This document shows, piece after piece, positions 8,339-17,929 of a stretch of DNA of 34,617 nucleotides (position 1 is its first letter; each line of letters opens with the position of its first letter). Source of the stretch: Paracoccaceae bacterium (GTDB lineage Bacteria > Pseudomonadota > Alphaproteobacteria > Rhodobacterales > Rhodobacteraceae). The notes beneath the pieces are model-generated. The model was not told the DNA's origin and did no database searches. It was given only the letters and a program-made list of their open reading frames with translations. Position numbers and translations under genes: made by a program. Location of the stretch: contig JANREX010000037.1 of assembly GCA_030758115.1 (NCBI GenBank), positions 1 to 34,617 of the forward strand. The letters are read 5' to 3'.

Positions 8339-10618
8339 ATGTCGGACAGCCACAAGGAAACACTGCGTCAGGCGGCTCTGGCCTATCACGAATTCCCCAA
8401 GCCCGGAAAGCTCGAGATCCGCGCGACCAAGCCTCTGGCCAACGGGCGCGACCTGGCGCGCGCCTATTCCCCCGGCGTGGCCGAGGCCTGCCTGGAAATC
8501 CGCGACGATCCCGCCAATGCCAGCCGCTACACCGCGCGCGGCAACCTTGTGGCCGTGGTGACCAATGGCACCGCCGTGCTGGGGCTTGGCAATATCGGGG
8601 CGCTGGCGTCCAAGCCGGTGATGGAGGGCAAGGCCGTCCTGTTCAAGAAATTCGCGGGCATCGACTGTTTCGACATCGAGCTGAACGAGCCTGACCCGGT
8701 CAAGCTGGCCGATATCGTCTGCGCGCTGGAGCCGACATTCGGCGCGATCAACCTGGAAGACATCAAGGCCCCCGATTGCTTCGTGGTGGAAAAGATCTGC
8801 CGCGAGCGCATGAACATCCCGGTCTTTCACGACGACCAGCACGGCACCGCCATCGTGGTGGGTGCCGCCGCGACCAATGCGCTGCATGTGGCCGGCAAGC
8901 GGTTCGAGGATATCCGCATCGTCAGCACGGGTGGCGGGGCGGCGGGCATCGCCTGCCTGAACATGCTGCTCAAGCTGGGCGTCAAGCGCGAGAACATCTG
9001 GCTCTGCGACATCCACGGCCTGGTCCATGAGGGCCGCGAGATCGACATGAACCCGCAAAAGGCCGCATTTGCGCAGAAGACCGACAAGCGCGTGCTGGAC
9101 GAGGTGATCGACGGTGCCGACATGTTCCTGGGTCTTTCCGGTCCCGGCGTTCTGAAACCCGACATGGTGGTCCGCATGGCCAAGCGGCCGATCATCTTCG
9201 CACTGGCCAACCCCTCGCCCGAGATCGACCCCGCCGAGGTGCGCGCCGTCGTGCCGGATGCGATCATCGCGACGGGCCGGTCGGATTATCCCAACCAGGT
9301 CAACAACGTGCTGTGCTTTCCCTTCATCTTCCGGGGCGCGCTGGACGTCGGCGCAACCGAGATCAACGACGAGATGCAGATCGCCTGCATCGAGGGGATC
9401 GCGGCCCTGGCCCGCGCGACCACCAGCGCCGAGGCCGCCGCCGCCTACCAGGGCGAGCAGATGACATTCGGCGCCGATTACCTGATCCCCAAGCCCTTCG
9501 ATCCGCGCCTGTCCGGGGTCGTGTCGACCGCCGTGGCGCGCGCCGCGATGGACACGGGCGTCGCCACCCGCCCGCTGGAAGACCTGGTGGCCTACAAGGC
9601 GAAACTGGATGGATCAGTCTTCAAATCCGCGCTGCTCATGCGGCCCGTGTTCAGCGCCGCCGCGACCGCGGCCCGCAGCATCGTCTTTGCGGAAGGCGAA
9701 GACGAGCGTGTTCTGCGCGCGGCCCAGGCGATCCTCGAGGAAACGACAGAAAAGCCGATCCTGATCGGCCGCCCCGAGGTGATCGAGGCGCGCTGCGCCC
9801 GCGCGGGCCTGTCGATCAAGCCCGGCCGCGACGTGCAGATCGTGAACCCGGAAAACGACCCGCGTTACCGCGATTACTGGGGCAGCTACCACCAGATCAT
9901 GGCGCGGCGCGGCGTGACGCCGGACCTTGCCCGCGCCATCATGCGCACCAACACCACCGCCATCGGCGCGGTCATGGTCCATCGCGGCGAGGCCGACAGC
10001 CTGATCTGCGGCACGTTCGGCGAATTCCGCTGGCATCTGAAATACGTCAACCAGGTGCTGGGCAGCGCCACGCATCGCCCGCATGGCGCACTGTCGCTGA
10101 TGATCCTCGAGGATGGTCCGCTCTTCATTGCAGACACCCATGTCCGCGCCACGCCCACACCCGAGGAGCTGGCCGAGGCCGCAATCGGCGCGGCCCGTCA
10201 CGTGCGCCGCTTCGGCCTTGTGCCCTCTGTCGCCTTCTGCACGCAGTCGCAATTCGGCAACATGGACACGGATGCAGGCCAGCGCATGCGCGCGGCCCTT
10301 GCCATCCTGGACGCGGCACCGCGCGATTTCACCTATGAGGGCGAGATGAACGTCGACAGCGCGCTGGATTCGGACCTGCGCGCGCGCATCTTCCCGGACA
10401 GCCGCATGACAGGCCCCGCCAATGTGCTGATCTTCGCCCATGCGGATGCGGCCTCGGGCGTGCGCAACATCCTCAAGATGAAGGCCGGCGGCCTCGAGGT
10501 GGGGCCGATCCTGATGGGCATGGGAAACCGGGCCCATATCGTCAGCCCCTCGATCACGCCGCGCGGACTGCTGAACATGGCCGCCATCGCGGGAACCCCC
10601 GTCGCCCATTACGGCTGA
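8339..10618 (+). CDS. maeB: NADP-type malic enzyme with C-terminal phosphotransacetylase-like domain
   Basis: Oxidative decarboxylation of malate to pyruvate, usually with NADP. The 759-residue product has the large proteobacterial MaeB architecture: malic enzyme N-domain ([14 protein letters not shown]), catalytic and metal region ([21 protein letters not shown]), NAD(P)-binding loop [10 protein letters not shown] near residue 196, and from about residue 433 a Pta-like domain ([20 protein letters not shown]). In characterised homologues the Pta-like part does not make acetyl phosphate but mediates acetyl-CoA control. The ATG at 8339 follows a strong AGGAGAGGA; the open frame continues far upstream only because of high GC. 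A terminator hairpin follows. It precedes the meh-mct-prpE block on the same strand and shares the pyruvate/acetyl-CoA node. Confidence 0.96.
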   Translation: MSDSHKETLRQAALAYHEFPKPGKLEIRATKPLANGRDLARAYSPGVAEACLEIRDDPANASRYTARGNLVAVVTNGTAVLGLGNIGALASKPVMEGKAVLFKKFAGIDCFDIELNEPDPVKLADIVCALEPTFGAINLEDIKAPDCFVVEKICRERMNIPVFHDDQHGTAIVVGAAATNALHVAGKRFEDIRIVSTGGGAAGIACLNMLLKLGVKRENIWLCDIHGLVHEGREIDMNPQKAAFAQKTDKRVLDEVIDGADMFLGLSGPGVLKPDMVVRMAKRPIIFALANPSPEIDPAEVRAVVPDAIIATGRSDYPNQVNNVLCFPFIFRGALDVGATEINDEMQIACIEGIAALARATTSAEAAAAYQGEQMTFGADYLIPKPFDPRLSGVVSTAVARAAMDTGVATRPLEDLVAYKAKLDGSVFKSALLMRPVFSAAATAARSIVFAEGEDERVLRAAQAILEETTEKPILIGRPEVIEARCARAGLSIKPGRDVQIVNPENDPRYRDYWGSYHQIMARRGVTPDLARAIMRTNTTAIGAVMVHRGEADSLICGTFGEFRWHLKYVNQVLGSATHRPHGALSLMILEDGPLFIADTHVRATPTPEELAEAAIGAARHVRRFGLVPSVAFCTQSQFGNMDTDAGQRMRAALAILDAAPRDFTYEGEMNVDSALDSDLRARIFPDSRMTGPANVLIFAHADAASGVRNILKMKAGGLEVGPILMGMGNRAHIVSPSITPRGLLNMAAIAGTPVAHYG

Positions 10619-10631
10619 GGCCGACAGGACC

Positions 10632-10674
10632 AACGACAGGCGCGCCTCGGCAACAGGGCACGCCTGTCGTTTCA
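10632..10674 (+). terminator. Hairpin terminator after maeB
   Basis: 11-bp perfect stem AACGACAGGCG (10632-10642) with CGCCTGTCGTT (10661-10671), an 18-nt loop, then a short T run (TTTC). It separates maeB from the meh-mct transcription unit. The T tract is weak. Confidence 0.6.
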
Positions 10675-10769
10675 CCGTTCCTCAAATACTCGATCCGCCG
10701 CCCGACACCGGCGCACGGCATGCATTTGCATACCCGTCCGGTGCACCTCGGCATACAAAAAATTACGCA

Positions 10770-10798
10770 TTGACAAGCACATAGGTAATAATATTTCC
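10770..10798 (+). promoter_or_regulatory. Candidate promoter for meh-mct
   Basis: A consensus TTGACA at 10770-10775 is followed 16 nt later by a poor -10 candidate TATTTC (10792-10797) in the most AT-rich stretch of the gap. An imperfect dyad (GGTAATA, A, TATTTCC; 10784-10798, 6 of 7 pairs) overlaps the -10 and could be an operator. It lies about 50 nt before the meh ATG. Confidence 0.4.
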
Positions 10799-10844
10799 CT
10801 GACTGAATGTTTCCGGCAGGATCATTCTGGGAGGGGGATCAGCC

Positions 10845-11684
10845 ATGGATGGCACGACCACGGCAGTAGGCCGCAGCGCCTTTGCATCCGGTGCGGTCAC
10901 GGCACAGCTTGCCGACCAGATCGGCGCGACCCTGCGCCCGCACTGGCAGGCGGGAACCTTGCGCGATGGCGATACGCTGCCCCTGCTCTGGCACTGGGCG
11001 GGCTTTGCGCCCACCGCCGCGATGGAGGACATGGGCCCTGACGGCCATCCCCGTCTTGGCGGCTTTCTGCCCGATCTGGGGCTGGGGCGGCGCATGTGGG
11101 CCGGGGGCAGCCTGCGGTTTCTGGCCCCCCTGCATGTCGGCGAGGCGCTGCACCGCCATTCCGAGATCATCAGCCTTGAACACAAGACCGCCGGGACCAC
11201 GCCCATGGCCGTGCTGACCCTGCGCCACCGCATCGACACGGCGCGCGGCACCGCGATCGAGGAAGATCAGACAATCGTCTACCTGCCCCTGCCCGACCGC
11301 TACAGCCCGCCCAAACCGATCGCCGCACCCGAGAACGCCGATTTCGACGAGACCGTCGCGATGGATCCCGTGCGCCTCTTTCGCTATTCGGCCGTGACCT
11401 TCAACGGCCACCGCATCCATTACGACCGCGATTATGCAACGCGGGTGGAACACTACCCCGCCCTTGTGGTGCATGGGCCGCTGCAAGCCACGCTGCTGAT
11501 CGATGCCGCCACCCGCCATGCGGGCCACCCCCCTGAAACTTTCCGCTACAGGGGTGTGCATCCGATGTTCGACACACATGCCTTGCGCCTGATCGGAACC
11601 ATGTCCGAGGACCAGACCATGACCCTTTGCACCGCCTCACCCGCAGGCCATATCGGCACACAGGCCACCGCAGGCTGGTCCTGA
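10845..11684 (+). CDS. meh: Mesaconyl-C4-CoA hydratase (MaoC/HTD2 family)
   Basis: A 279-residue double hot-dog protein. Residues ~1-150 form a FAS1-type dehydratase half (RLGGFLPDLGLGRRMWAGGS) and residues ~165-279 a MaoC-like half. The hydratase active-site motif is visible at residues ~180-194 as RYSAVTFNGHRIHYD. Chloroflexus Meh hydrates mesaconyl-C4-CoA to (S)-citramalyl-CoA and has this architecture. The assignment is greatly strengthened by the next gene, a close match to Mct, with TGATG stop/start coupling. The ATG has AGGGGGA upstream. The enoyl-CoA substrate could differ; the family alone would also allow other 3-hydroxyacyl-CoA dehydratases. Confidence 0.8.
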   Translation: MDGTTTAVGRSAFASGAVTAQLADQIGATLRPHWQAGTLRDGDTLPLLWHWAGFAPTAAMEDMGPDGHPRLGGFLPDLGLGRRMWAGGSLRFLAPLHVGEALHRHSEIISLEHKTAGTTPMAVLTLRHRIDTARGTAIEEDQTIVYLPLPDRYSPPKPIAAPENADFDETVAMDPVRLFRYSAVTFNGHRIHYDRDYATRVEHYPALVVHGPLQATLLIDAATRHAGHPPETFRYRGVHPMFDTHALRLIGTMSEDQTMTLCTASPAGHIGTQATAGWS

Positions 11685-12904
11685 TGAACGGCGTATTGCA
11701 AGGCATGCGCGTTGTCGAAGGCTCGGCCTTCGTCGCGATCCCGCTGGCGGGCATGACGCTGGCCCAGATGGGGGCCGACGTGATCCGGTTCGACCGGCTG
11801 GAAGGCGGGCTGGACGCGCATCGCTGGCCCGTGACCGCGCAGGGGCAAAGCCTTTTCTGGGCGGGCATGAACAAGGGCAAACGGTCCGTCGCGGTGGATA
11901 TGAAATCGCCGCGCGGGCGCGAACTGGTGACCCAGATCATCACCGCGCCGGGCAAGGATGCGGGCATGTTCCTGACCAATCTGCGGGTGCGCGGCTGGAT
12001 GGATCACCCCACCCTCACCCAGCATCGCCCCGATCTGATCATGGTGACCCTATCGGGTGACCGTCATGGGCGGCCTGCGGTGGATTACACCGTGAACCCC
12101 GCGCTCGGCTTTCCCGATGCGACAGGCCCCGTCGGCAGCAGCGATCCCGTGGCCCATGTCCTGCCAGCCTGGGATTGCATTGCGGGCAACATGGCGGTCT
12201 CGGCCCTGCTTGCGGCGGAACGGCACCGCCTCAGGACGGGTGAGGGGCAGGATGTGGACCTGACGCTCAAGGATGTGGCCGCCGCCATGCTGGGGCATCT
12301 GGGCATCATCGGCGAGGTTGCGGTGAATGGCGTGGACCGGCCCAAGGGCGGGAATGCGCTCTATGGTGCTTATGGGCAGGATTTCCTCTGTGCGGATGGG
12401 CGGCGGATCATGGTGATCGGCCTGACCGACCGGCAATGGCGCGGGCTGGTCAAAGTGACCGGCAGCGCCGAGGCAATGGAGGGGATCGCGCGGCAGACCG
12501 GGCTTGACCTGGCAAAGGAGGCCGGGCGCTGGGAGGCGCGCGCGCTGATCACCGCAGCCCTGACCCCATGGTTCAGTGCCCGCACCCTGCCCGAGATCGC
12601 CCCCCTCTTCGAGGCCGAGGGCCTGACATGGTCGGAATTTCGCAGCTTCGCCCGTGCCGTGCACGAGGATCCGGACCTGCAGCCGGGCGAAAACCCCATG
12701 TTCGCCCATGTGGACCAGCCCGGCATCGGCCGCTATCCCGTGCCGGCCTCGCCGATCACCTTCTCGGGCGCGCAGACCCCGCCGCCTGCGGCCGCCCCCG
12801 TTCTGGGCGCCAATACAGAGGAGGTGCTGGGCGATGTCGTCGGTCTGCCGGGGCATGAGATCGCGCAGCTTTTCGATCAGGGCATCGTCGCTGGCCCCCG
12901 CTGA
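11684..12904 (+). CDS. mct: Mesaconyl-CoA C1-C4 CoA transferase (2-methylfumaryl-CoA isomerase)
   Basis: A 406-residue class III (CaiB/BaiF, formyl-CoA transferase-like) CoA transferase. As I recall the Chloroflexus aurantiacus Mct sequence, this protein shares its characteristic runs: MRVVEGSAFVAIPLAGMTLA near the N-terminus, NKGKRSVAVD, VDYTVNP, HVLPAWD (candidate catalytic Asp164), LTGEGQ-like RTGEGQ, LYGAYGQDF, and the ending HxQGIVAGP-like DQGIVAGPR. Mct moves CoA intramolecularly from C1 to C4 of mesaconate. The start overlaps the meh stop (TGATG), giving translational coupling. The product of Mct is the substrate of Meh. Unlike ordinary class III transferases it should not need a free acid acceptor. 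No lyase gene is adjacent. Confidence 0.85.
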   Translation: MNGVLQGMRVVEGSAFVAIPLAGMTLAQMGADVIRFDRLEGGLDAHRWPVTAQGQSLFWAGMNKGKRSVAVDMKSPRGRELVTQIITAPGKDAGMFLTNLRVRGWMDHPTLTQHRPDLIMVTLSGDRHGRPAVDYTVNPALGFPDATGPVGSSDPVAHVLPAWDCIAGNMAVSALLAAERHRLRTGEGQDVDLTLKDVAAAMLGHLGIIGEVAVNGVDRPKGGNALYGAYGQDFLCADGRRIMVIGLTDRQWRGLVKVTGSAEAMEGIARQTGLDLAKEAGRWEARALITAALTPWFSARTLPEIAPLFEAEGLTWSEFRSFARAVHEDPDLQPGENPMFAHVDQPGIGRYPVPASPITFSGAQTPPPAAAPVLGANTEEVLGDVVGLPGHEIAQLFDQGIVAGPR

Positions 12905-13028
12905 GGCCGGTGTTAGCGCGAAACGTGACCATAGCGCGCATGTGACGGGCCCCGTGGCACGGACAAGCCCCTTGCGCGACGACCATGACCTTGAGTAAGC
13001 CATCCCCAAGCGCCGGAGGAGGAATACA

Positions 13029-14918
13029 ATGGCATACAAAGACGTCTACGCGGGCTGGAAGGCCGATCCCGAGGGTTTCTGGATGGAACAGGCCCGTGCC
13101 ATCGACTGGGTCAAGCCGCCCTCCAAGGCCCTGTTTGCCGACAATGCCCCGCTCTACGAATGGTACAAGGACGCGCAGGTCAATACCTGCTGGAACGCCG
13201 TGGACCGCCATGTCGAGGCAGGCAACGGTGACCGCGTGGCCATCATCCATGACAGCCCGGTGACCAATACGGTCCACAAGATCACCTATGCCGAATTGCA
13301 GACCCGCGTCGCCAGCCTGGCGGGTGCGCTGCGCGCCAAGGGCGTGACCAAGGGCGACCGCGTCATCATCTACATGCCCATGGTGCCCGAGGCCTTGGAG
13401 GCAATGCTGGCCTGTGCGCGTCTGGGTGCGATCCATTCGGTCGTCTTCGGCGGGTTTGCCGCGCATGAACTGGCCGTGCGGATCGACGACTGCACCCCCA
13501 AGGCGATCATCGCAGGCTCCTGCGGGATCGAGCCGGGCCGCGTCGTGCATTACAAGCCGCTGGTCGATGCGGCCATCGAACAGGCCAGCCACAAGCCCGA
13601 TTTCTGCGTGATCTTCCAGCGCGAACAGGAAGTCGCACAGCTGATCCCGGGGCGCGACCATGACTGGCACGGCTTCCAATACGGTGTGGAGCCCGCGGAA
13701 TGCGTGGCAGTGTCCGGCGATCATCCCGCCTATATCCTCTACACATCCGGCACGACGGGCCAGCCCAAGGGCGTGATCCGCCCCACAGCCGGGCATCTGG
13801 TGGCGCTGAACTGGACGATGAAGAATGTCTACAACGTCGATCCGGGCGACGTGTTCTGGGCCGCCTCCGACGTGGGCTGGGTCGTGGGGCACAGCTATAT
13901 CTGCTATGCGCCGCTGATCCATGGCAACACCACCGTGGTCTTCGAGGGCAAGCCCGTGGGCACCCCGGATGCCGGCACCTTCTGGCGTGTGATCCAGGAC
14001 CACAACGTGCGCAGCTTCTTTACCGCGCCCACCGCCTTCCGCGCCATCAAGCGCGAGGATCCCAAGGGCGAGTTCCGCGCGAAATATGACCTCACCTGCC
14101 TGCGCGCGCTTTATCTGGCGGGCGAGCGTGCCGATCCCGACACGATCATCTGGGCACAGGATCTGCTGAAAGTACCGGTCATCGACCATTGGTGGCAGAC
14201 CGAAACCGGCTGGCCGATTGCGGCGAACCCGCTGGGCCTCGACCCGCTGCCGGTCAAGATCGGGTCGCCCTCGGTGGCGCTGCCGGGCTGGGACGTGCAA
14301 ATCCTGGACGAGGCGGGGCATCCGATGCCTGCGGGCACGCTGGGCGCCATCGCGGTCAAGCTGCCGCTGCCGCCGGGCACGCTGCCGACGCTCTGGAATG
14401 CCGAGGACCGTTACCGCAAGTCCTACCTGTCGCATTTCCCCGGCTATTACGAGACGGGCGATGCCGGCATGATCGACGAGGACGGGTATCTCTACATCAT
14501 GGCGCGCACGGATGACGTGATCAACGTGGCGGGCCACCGCCTGTCCACCGGCGCCATGGAAGAGGTTCTGGCCGGGCATCCCGATGTGGCCGAATGTGCC
14601 GTGATCGGGGTCACGGACGAGCTGAAGGGCCAGCTGCCCATGGGCTTCATGTGCCTGACCAAGGGCGTGAACCGCCCGCATGCCGATATCGTCAAGGAAT
14701 GCGTCAAGCTGGTGCGCGACCAGATCGGCCCGGTCGCCGCCTTCAAGCTGGCGCTTGTGGTGGATCGCCTGCCCAAGACACGCTCGGGCAAGATCCTGCG
14801 CGCCACGATGGTCAAGATCGCGGATGGGCAGGATTTCAAGATGCCCGCCACGATCGACGACCCTGCGATCCTCGACGAAATCCGCACGGCCCTGCAGACG
14901 ATCGGCTACGCGAAATGA
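13029..14918 (+). CDS. prpE: Propionyl-CoA synthetase (propionate--CoA ligase)
   Basis: ATP-dependent activation of propionate (acetate and acrylate are possible side substrates) to the CoA thioester. The 629-residue ANL enzyme has the AMP loop YTSGTTGQPKG, the PrpE-like run FWAASDVGWVVGHSYI, the HWWQTETG motif and a C-terminal RSGKILRATM motif carrying the catalytic Lys, which in homologues is controlled by acylation and sirtuin deacylation. Length and the motifs DVGWVVGHSYI and KPVGTPDAG favour PrpE over acetyl-CoA synthetase. A strong GGAGGAGGAA precedes the ATG. It lies 124 nt after mct, so it may have its own promoter or be part of the meh-mct transcript. It would feed propionyl-CoA to the same pathway. 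Confidence 0.92.
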   Translation: MAYKDVYAGWKADPEGFWMEQARAIDWVKPPSKALFADNAPLYEWYKDAQVNTCWNAVDRHVEAGNGDRVAIIHDSPVTNTVHKITYAELQTRVASLAGALRAKGVTKGDRVIIYMPMVPEALEAMLACARLGAIHSVVFGGFAAHELAVRIDDCTPKAIIAGSCGIEPGRVVHYKPLVDAAIEQASHKPDFCVIFQREQEVAQLIPGRDHDWHGFQYGVEPAECVAVSGDHPAYILYTSGTTGQPKGVIRPTAGHLVALNWTMKNVYNVDPGDVFWAASDVGWVVGHSYICYAPLIHGNTTVVFEGKPVGTPDAGTFWRVIQDHNVRSFFTAPTAFRAIKREDPKGEFRAKYDLTCLRALYLAGERADPDTIIWAQDLLKVPVIDHWWQTETGWPIAANPLGLDPLPVKIGSPSVALPGWDVQILDEAGHPMPAGTLGAIAVKLPLPPGTLPTLWNAEDRYRKSYLSHFPGYYETGDAGMIDEDGYLYIMARTDDVINVAGHRLSTGAMEEVLAGHPDVAECAVIGVTDELKGQLPMGFMCLTKGVNRPHADIVKECVKLVRDQIGPVAAFKLALVVDRLPKTRSGKILRATMVKIADGQDFKMPATIDDPAILDEIRTALQTIGYAK

Positions 14919-14923
14919 CCGCC

Positions 14924-14969
14924 GCAGGCCTTCCGGCGCATCCCACCCGGAAGGCCTGCTTTCTTCTTG
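14924..14969 (+). terminator. Strong intrinsic terminator after prpE
   Basis: A 13-bp perfect stem, GCAGGCCTTCCGG (14924-14936) with CCGGAAGGCCTGC (14947-14959), a 10-nt loop and the tail TTTCTTCTT. The tail continues into a 21-bp motif (14961-14981) that recurs near 26607-26627. Confidence 0.88.
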
Positions 14970-15033
14970 CCCCAAATATCCATCGCAACCTTGCAGGCTG
15001 TGCCCCGTTGCAGTGGCGCGGCGCCGTGCCCAT

Positions 15034-15594
15034 ATGCCCGGTATGATCACCAGACCCATCCTTGCCGGCCTGACATGCCTGGCGCTGCTTCTGCCTTTGA
15101 CCGCGAGGGCCGAGATGACCGTGCAAAACCGCCTGATCCCGAACGAGAGCTGGACCTATGTCAGCGACCAGGTGATGGGCGGCGTCTCAGAGGGGGCGGC
15201 GCGTCTCGTCACCGTCGACGGGCAGCCCGTCCTGCACCTGACCGGTCAGGTCAGCACCGCCAATCGCGGTGGCTTCATCCAGGCCCGCGTGACGCTGGAC
15301 AGCCCCCCGCCCGCCACCAGCCAAGGCATTGCGCTGCGGGTGCGCGGCAATGGCGAGGGGTATTTCGTGCACCTGCGGACATCCGGCACGGTCCTGCCCT
15401 GGCAGTATTATCAGGCGCCTTTCCCGACCACGCCCGACTGGGTCGAGCTGCTCATCCCTTTCACGTCCTTCAAGGCCTCGGGCAACCTGCTGCGCAGCGC
15501 CGTCCCCCCCGAGGGCATTCGCAGCCTCGGCATCGTGGCATACGGGCGCGATCACAGCGCCGATCTGCAGGTGATGTGGGCCGGGTTCTACTGA
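15034..15594 (+). CDS. CIA30-like secreted protein
   Basis: A 186-residue protein with a signal peptide (MITRPILAGLTCLALLLPL, then TARA-E) followed by a CIA30/NADH:ubiquinone oxidoreductase intermediate-associated 30-like beta-sandwich. Typical family pieces are WTYVSDQVMGGVSEG, GQVSTANRGGFIQ, GIALRVRGNGEGYF and a C-terminal SLGIVAYG. Bacterial members are uncharacterised and the signal peptide argues against a matrix-like complex I role; it may be a carbohydrate-binding-like fold in the periplasm. ATGs at 15034 and 15043 are both in frame with no clear Shine-Dalgarno. It is convergent with nadK. Confidence 0.82.
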   Translation: MPGMITRPILAGLTCLALLLPLTARAEMTVQNRLIPNESWTYVSDQVMGGVSEGAARLVTVDGQPVLHLTGQVSTANRGGFIQARVTLDSPPPATSQGIALRVRGNGEGYFVHLRTSGTVLPWQYYQAPFPTTPDWVELLIPFTSFKASGNLLRSAVPPEGIRSLGIVAYGRDHSADLQVMWAGFY

Positions 15595-15633
15595 TCCGGG
15601 CCGGTCACACGGCGCCAAGGCCCGTCAGCCCTC

Positions 15634-16395
15634 TCAGACGAATTGCTCCCTGAGCAGCCGCTCCTCCAGCCCGTGACCGGGATCGAACAGGATGCGGTGC
15701 TCGATCTCGGGCGCGCTGCGGATATCGACGCTGATGACATCGCGCACGGATCGCGAATCCGCATCGGCCATGACGGGGCGCTTGTCGGCCTCCTCGACAT
15801 CGATGCGCACCAGCGCGGTCTTGGGCAGCAGCGCGCCGCGCCAGCGCCGCGGGCGGAAGGGGGCAATCGCGGTCAGGGCCAGAACATCCGACCGGATCGG
15901 CAGGATCGGGCCATGGGCACTGTAGTTGTAGGCCGTCGATCCCGCAGGTGTGGCGACCAGCGCGCCATCGCAGACCAGCTCGGCCATGCGCAACCGCCCG
16001 TCCACGGTGATGCGCAGCTTGGCCGCCTGCGGCCCTTGCCGCAGCAGGGAGACTTCGTTGATCGCCAGCGCCTCATGCACGGACCCGTCGGCGCAGGTCG
16101 CGCGCATCGCCAGCGGGTTCAGCACCGCCTCCTCGGCCTCGGCCAGCCGTTCCAGCAGGGTGTCTTCGTGATATTCGTTCATCAGGAAACCGACGGTGCC
16201 GCGATTCATGCCATAGACCGGCGCGGCCAGGTTCTGGGTGCGGTGCAGCGTGGTCAGCATGAAGCCGTCGCCGCCCAGGGCCACGATCACATCCGCGCTG
16301 TCCTCGGGTGCGGCGCCGTAAAGCGCGACCAGCCGTTCCATCGCCTCCTGCGCACTGGGAACGGGGCTGGCGCAAAAGGCGATCTTGAGGGTCAT
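15634..16395 (-). CDS. nadK: NAD kinase
   Basis: Phosphorylates NAD to NADP. The 253-residue length is that of the short alphaproteobacterial type. The ATP/catalytic motif [11 protein letters not shown] is at residues 41-51, NE is present in INEVSLLRQ, and the glycine-rich substrate motif appears as [18 protein letters not shown]. The start [10 protein letters not shown] is the natural one; the long in-frame extension upstream has no homology. It is divergent from glyA. Confidence 0.95.
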   Translation of the reverse strand: MTLKIAFCASPVPSAQEAMERLVALYGAAPEDSADVIVALGGDGFMLTTLHRTQNLAAPVYGMNRGTVGFLMNEYHEDTLLERLAEAEEAVLNPLAMRATCADGSVHEALAINEVSLLRQGPQAAKLRITVDGRLRMAELVCDGALVATPAGSTAYNYSAHGPILPIRSDVLALTAIAPFRPRRWRGALLPKTALVRIDVEEADKRPVMADADSRSVRDVISVDIRSAPEIEHRILFDPGHGLEERLLREQFV

Positions 16396-16582
16396 TCCGG
16401 GGGCCGTCCTGTTTCCAATGCGCGTCGTCGCGCGCCGATGGAAGCACAAACCGCACCGCAGCGCCAGCCCTGCCACCCTTTGCGCCGCACGCGCCCCGGC
16501 CTGCGTCGCTTTCGGCCCTTCCCCCCTTGGCCAGATTGCACTAGGACACGAGACAACGCTGACCCCGAAAACGGAGCCCGAC

Positions 16583-17866
16583 ATGACCGATACCGGTTTC
16601 TTCACCGAAGCGCTGTCCGCGCGCGATCCCGAGCTGTTCAAGTCCATCACCGACGAGCTGGGCCGCCAGCGCCACGAGATCGAGCTGATCGCCTCGGAAA
16701 ACATCGTATCCGCCGCCGTGATGGAAGCGCAGGGCAGCGTGATGACCAACAAATACGCCGAAGGTTATCCGGGCCGCCGCTACTATGGCGGGTGCCAGTT
16801 CGTGGACGTGGCCGAGAACCTGGCCATCGAACGGGCCTGCCAGCTGTTCGGCTGCTCTTTCGCGAATGTGCAGCCCAATTCGGGCTCGCAGGCGAACCAG
16901 GGCGTCTATACCGCGCTGCTGCAGCCCGGTGACACGATCCTGGGGATGTCGCTTGATGCGGGTGGGCACCTGACCCATGGCGCCAAGCCCAACCAGTCGG
17001 GCAAATGGTTCAACGCGATCCAGTACGGCGTGCGCCAGCAGGATCTGGAAATCGACTATGACCAGATCGCCGCGCTGACCGCCGAGCACAAGCCCAAGAT
17101 GATCATCGCGGGCGGCTCGGCCATCCCGCGCGTCATCGACTTTGCCAAGATGCGCGAGATCGCCGACAGCGTGGGCGCCTATCTGCTGGCCGATGTGGCG
17201 CATTTCGCGGGTCTGATCGCGGCCGGGCATTACCCCTCGCCCTTCCCGCATGCGCATGTGGCCACCACCACGACCCACAAGACCCTGCGCGGCCCGCGCG
17301 GCGGCATGATCCTGACCAATGACGAGGATATCGCCAAGAAGGTGAACTCGGCCATCTTCCCCGGCATTCAGGGCGGCCCGCTGATGCATGTGATCGCGGC
17401 CAAGGCCGTGGCCTTCGGCGAAGCGCTGCGCCCCGAGTTCAAGGATTATCAGGCACAGGTGATCAAGAACGCCCAGGCGCTGGCGGATGAGCTGATGAAG
17501 GGTGGTCTGGACATCGTGACCGGGGGCACCGATTGCCACCTGATGCTGGTGGACCTGCGTCCCAAGGGCGTGAAGGGCAATGCCACGGAAAAGGCGCTTG
17601 GCCGCGCGCATATCACCTGCAACAAGAACGGCATCCCCTTCGATACCGAAAAGCCGATGATCACCAGCGGTGTGCGTCTGGGCACCCCCGCCGGTACGAC
17701 ACGCGGCTTCGGCGAGGCAGAGTTCCGCCAGATCGGGCGCTGGATCGTCCGGGTCACGGACGGGCTTGCGGCCAATGGCGAAGAGGGCAACGGCGAGGTC
17801 GAGGCCGCAGTCCGCGCCGAGGTCGAGGCGCTTTGCAAGCAATTCCCGATCTATCCGGGCCTCTGA
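16583..17866 (+). CDS. glyA: Serine hydroxymethyltransferase
   Basis: PLP-dependent conversion of serine and THF to glycine and methylene-THF. The 427-residue protein is full length; the PLP lysine is Lys233 in [14 protein letters not shown]. The N-terminal [34 protein letters not shown] and the C-terminal [15 protein letters not shown] motifs are intact. GGAG lies 6 nt before the ATG. The 187-nt gap to nadK holds the divergent promoters; I see no recognisable riboswitch there. Confidence 0.98.
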   Translation: MTDTGFFTEALSARDPELFKSITDELGRQRHEIELIASENIVSAAVMEAQGSVMTNKYAEGYPGRRYYGGCQFVDVAENLAIERACQLFGCSFANVQPNSGSQANQGVYTALLQPGDTILGMSLDAGGHLTHGAKPNQSGKWFNAIQYGVRQQDLEIDYDQIAALTAEHKPKMIIAGGSAIPRVIDFAKMREIADSVGAYLLADVAHFAGLIAAGHYPSPFPHAHVATTTTHKTLRGPRGGMILTNDEDIAKKVNSAIFPGIQGGPLMHVIAAKAVAFGEALRPEFKDYQAQVIKNAQALADELMKGGLDIVTGGTDCHLMLVDLRPKGVKGNATEKALGRAHITCNKNGIPFDTEKPMITSGVRLGTPAGTTRGFGEAEFRQIGRWIVRVTDGLAANGEEGNGEVEAAVRAEVEALCKQFPIYPGL

Positions 17867-17893
17867 TCCGCTTTCAGCCCCTGCTGACAACCA

Positions 17894-17927
17894 GCGCCGC
17901 GTCCCCCAAAGGGCGCGGCGCCTTGCG
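17894..17927 (+). terminator. Hairpin after glyA, possibly bidirectional
   Basis: Stem GCGCCGCG (17894-17901) with CGCGGCGC (17914-17921), extended by an inner CCC/GGG pairing after a bulged T. It lies between the convergent stops of glyA and the small membrane protein gene. The T tract is poor. Confidence 0.5.
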
Positions 17928-17929
17928 TT

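Noticed and set aside
9638-10618. Separate phosphotransacetylase gene
   Set aside because: It is continuous in frame with the malic enzyme domain; this fusion is the known MaeB architecture and the Pta-like part is usually regulatory.
12756-15059. Very long open frame antisense to prpE and part of mct
   Set aside because: High-GC coding sequence keeps antisense frames open; the translation has no recognisable domain and prpE is unmistakable on the other strand.
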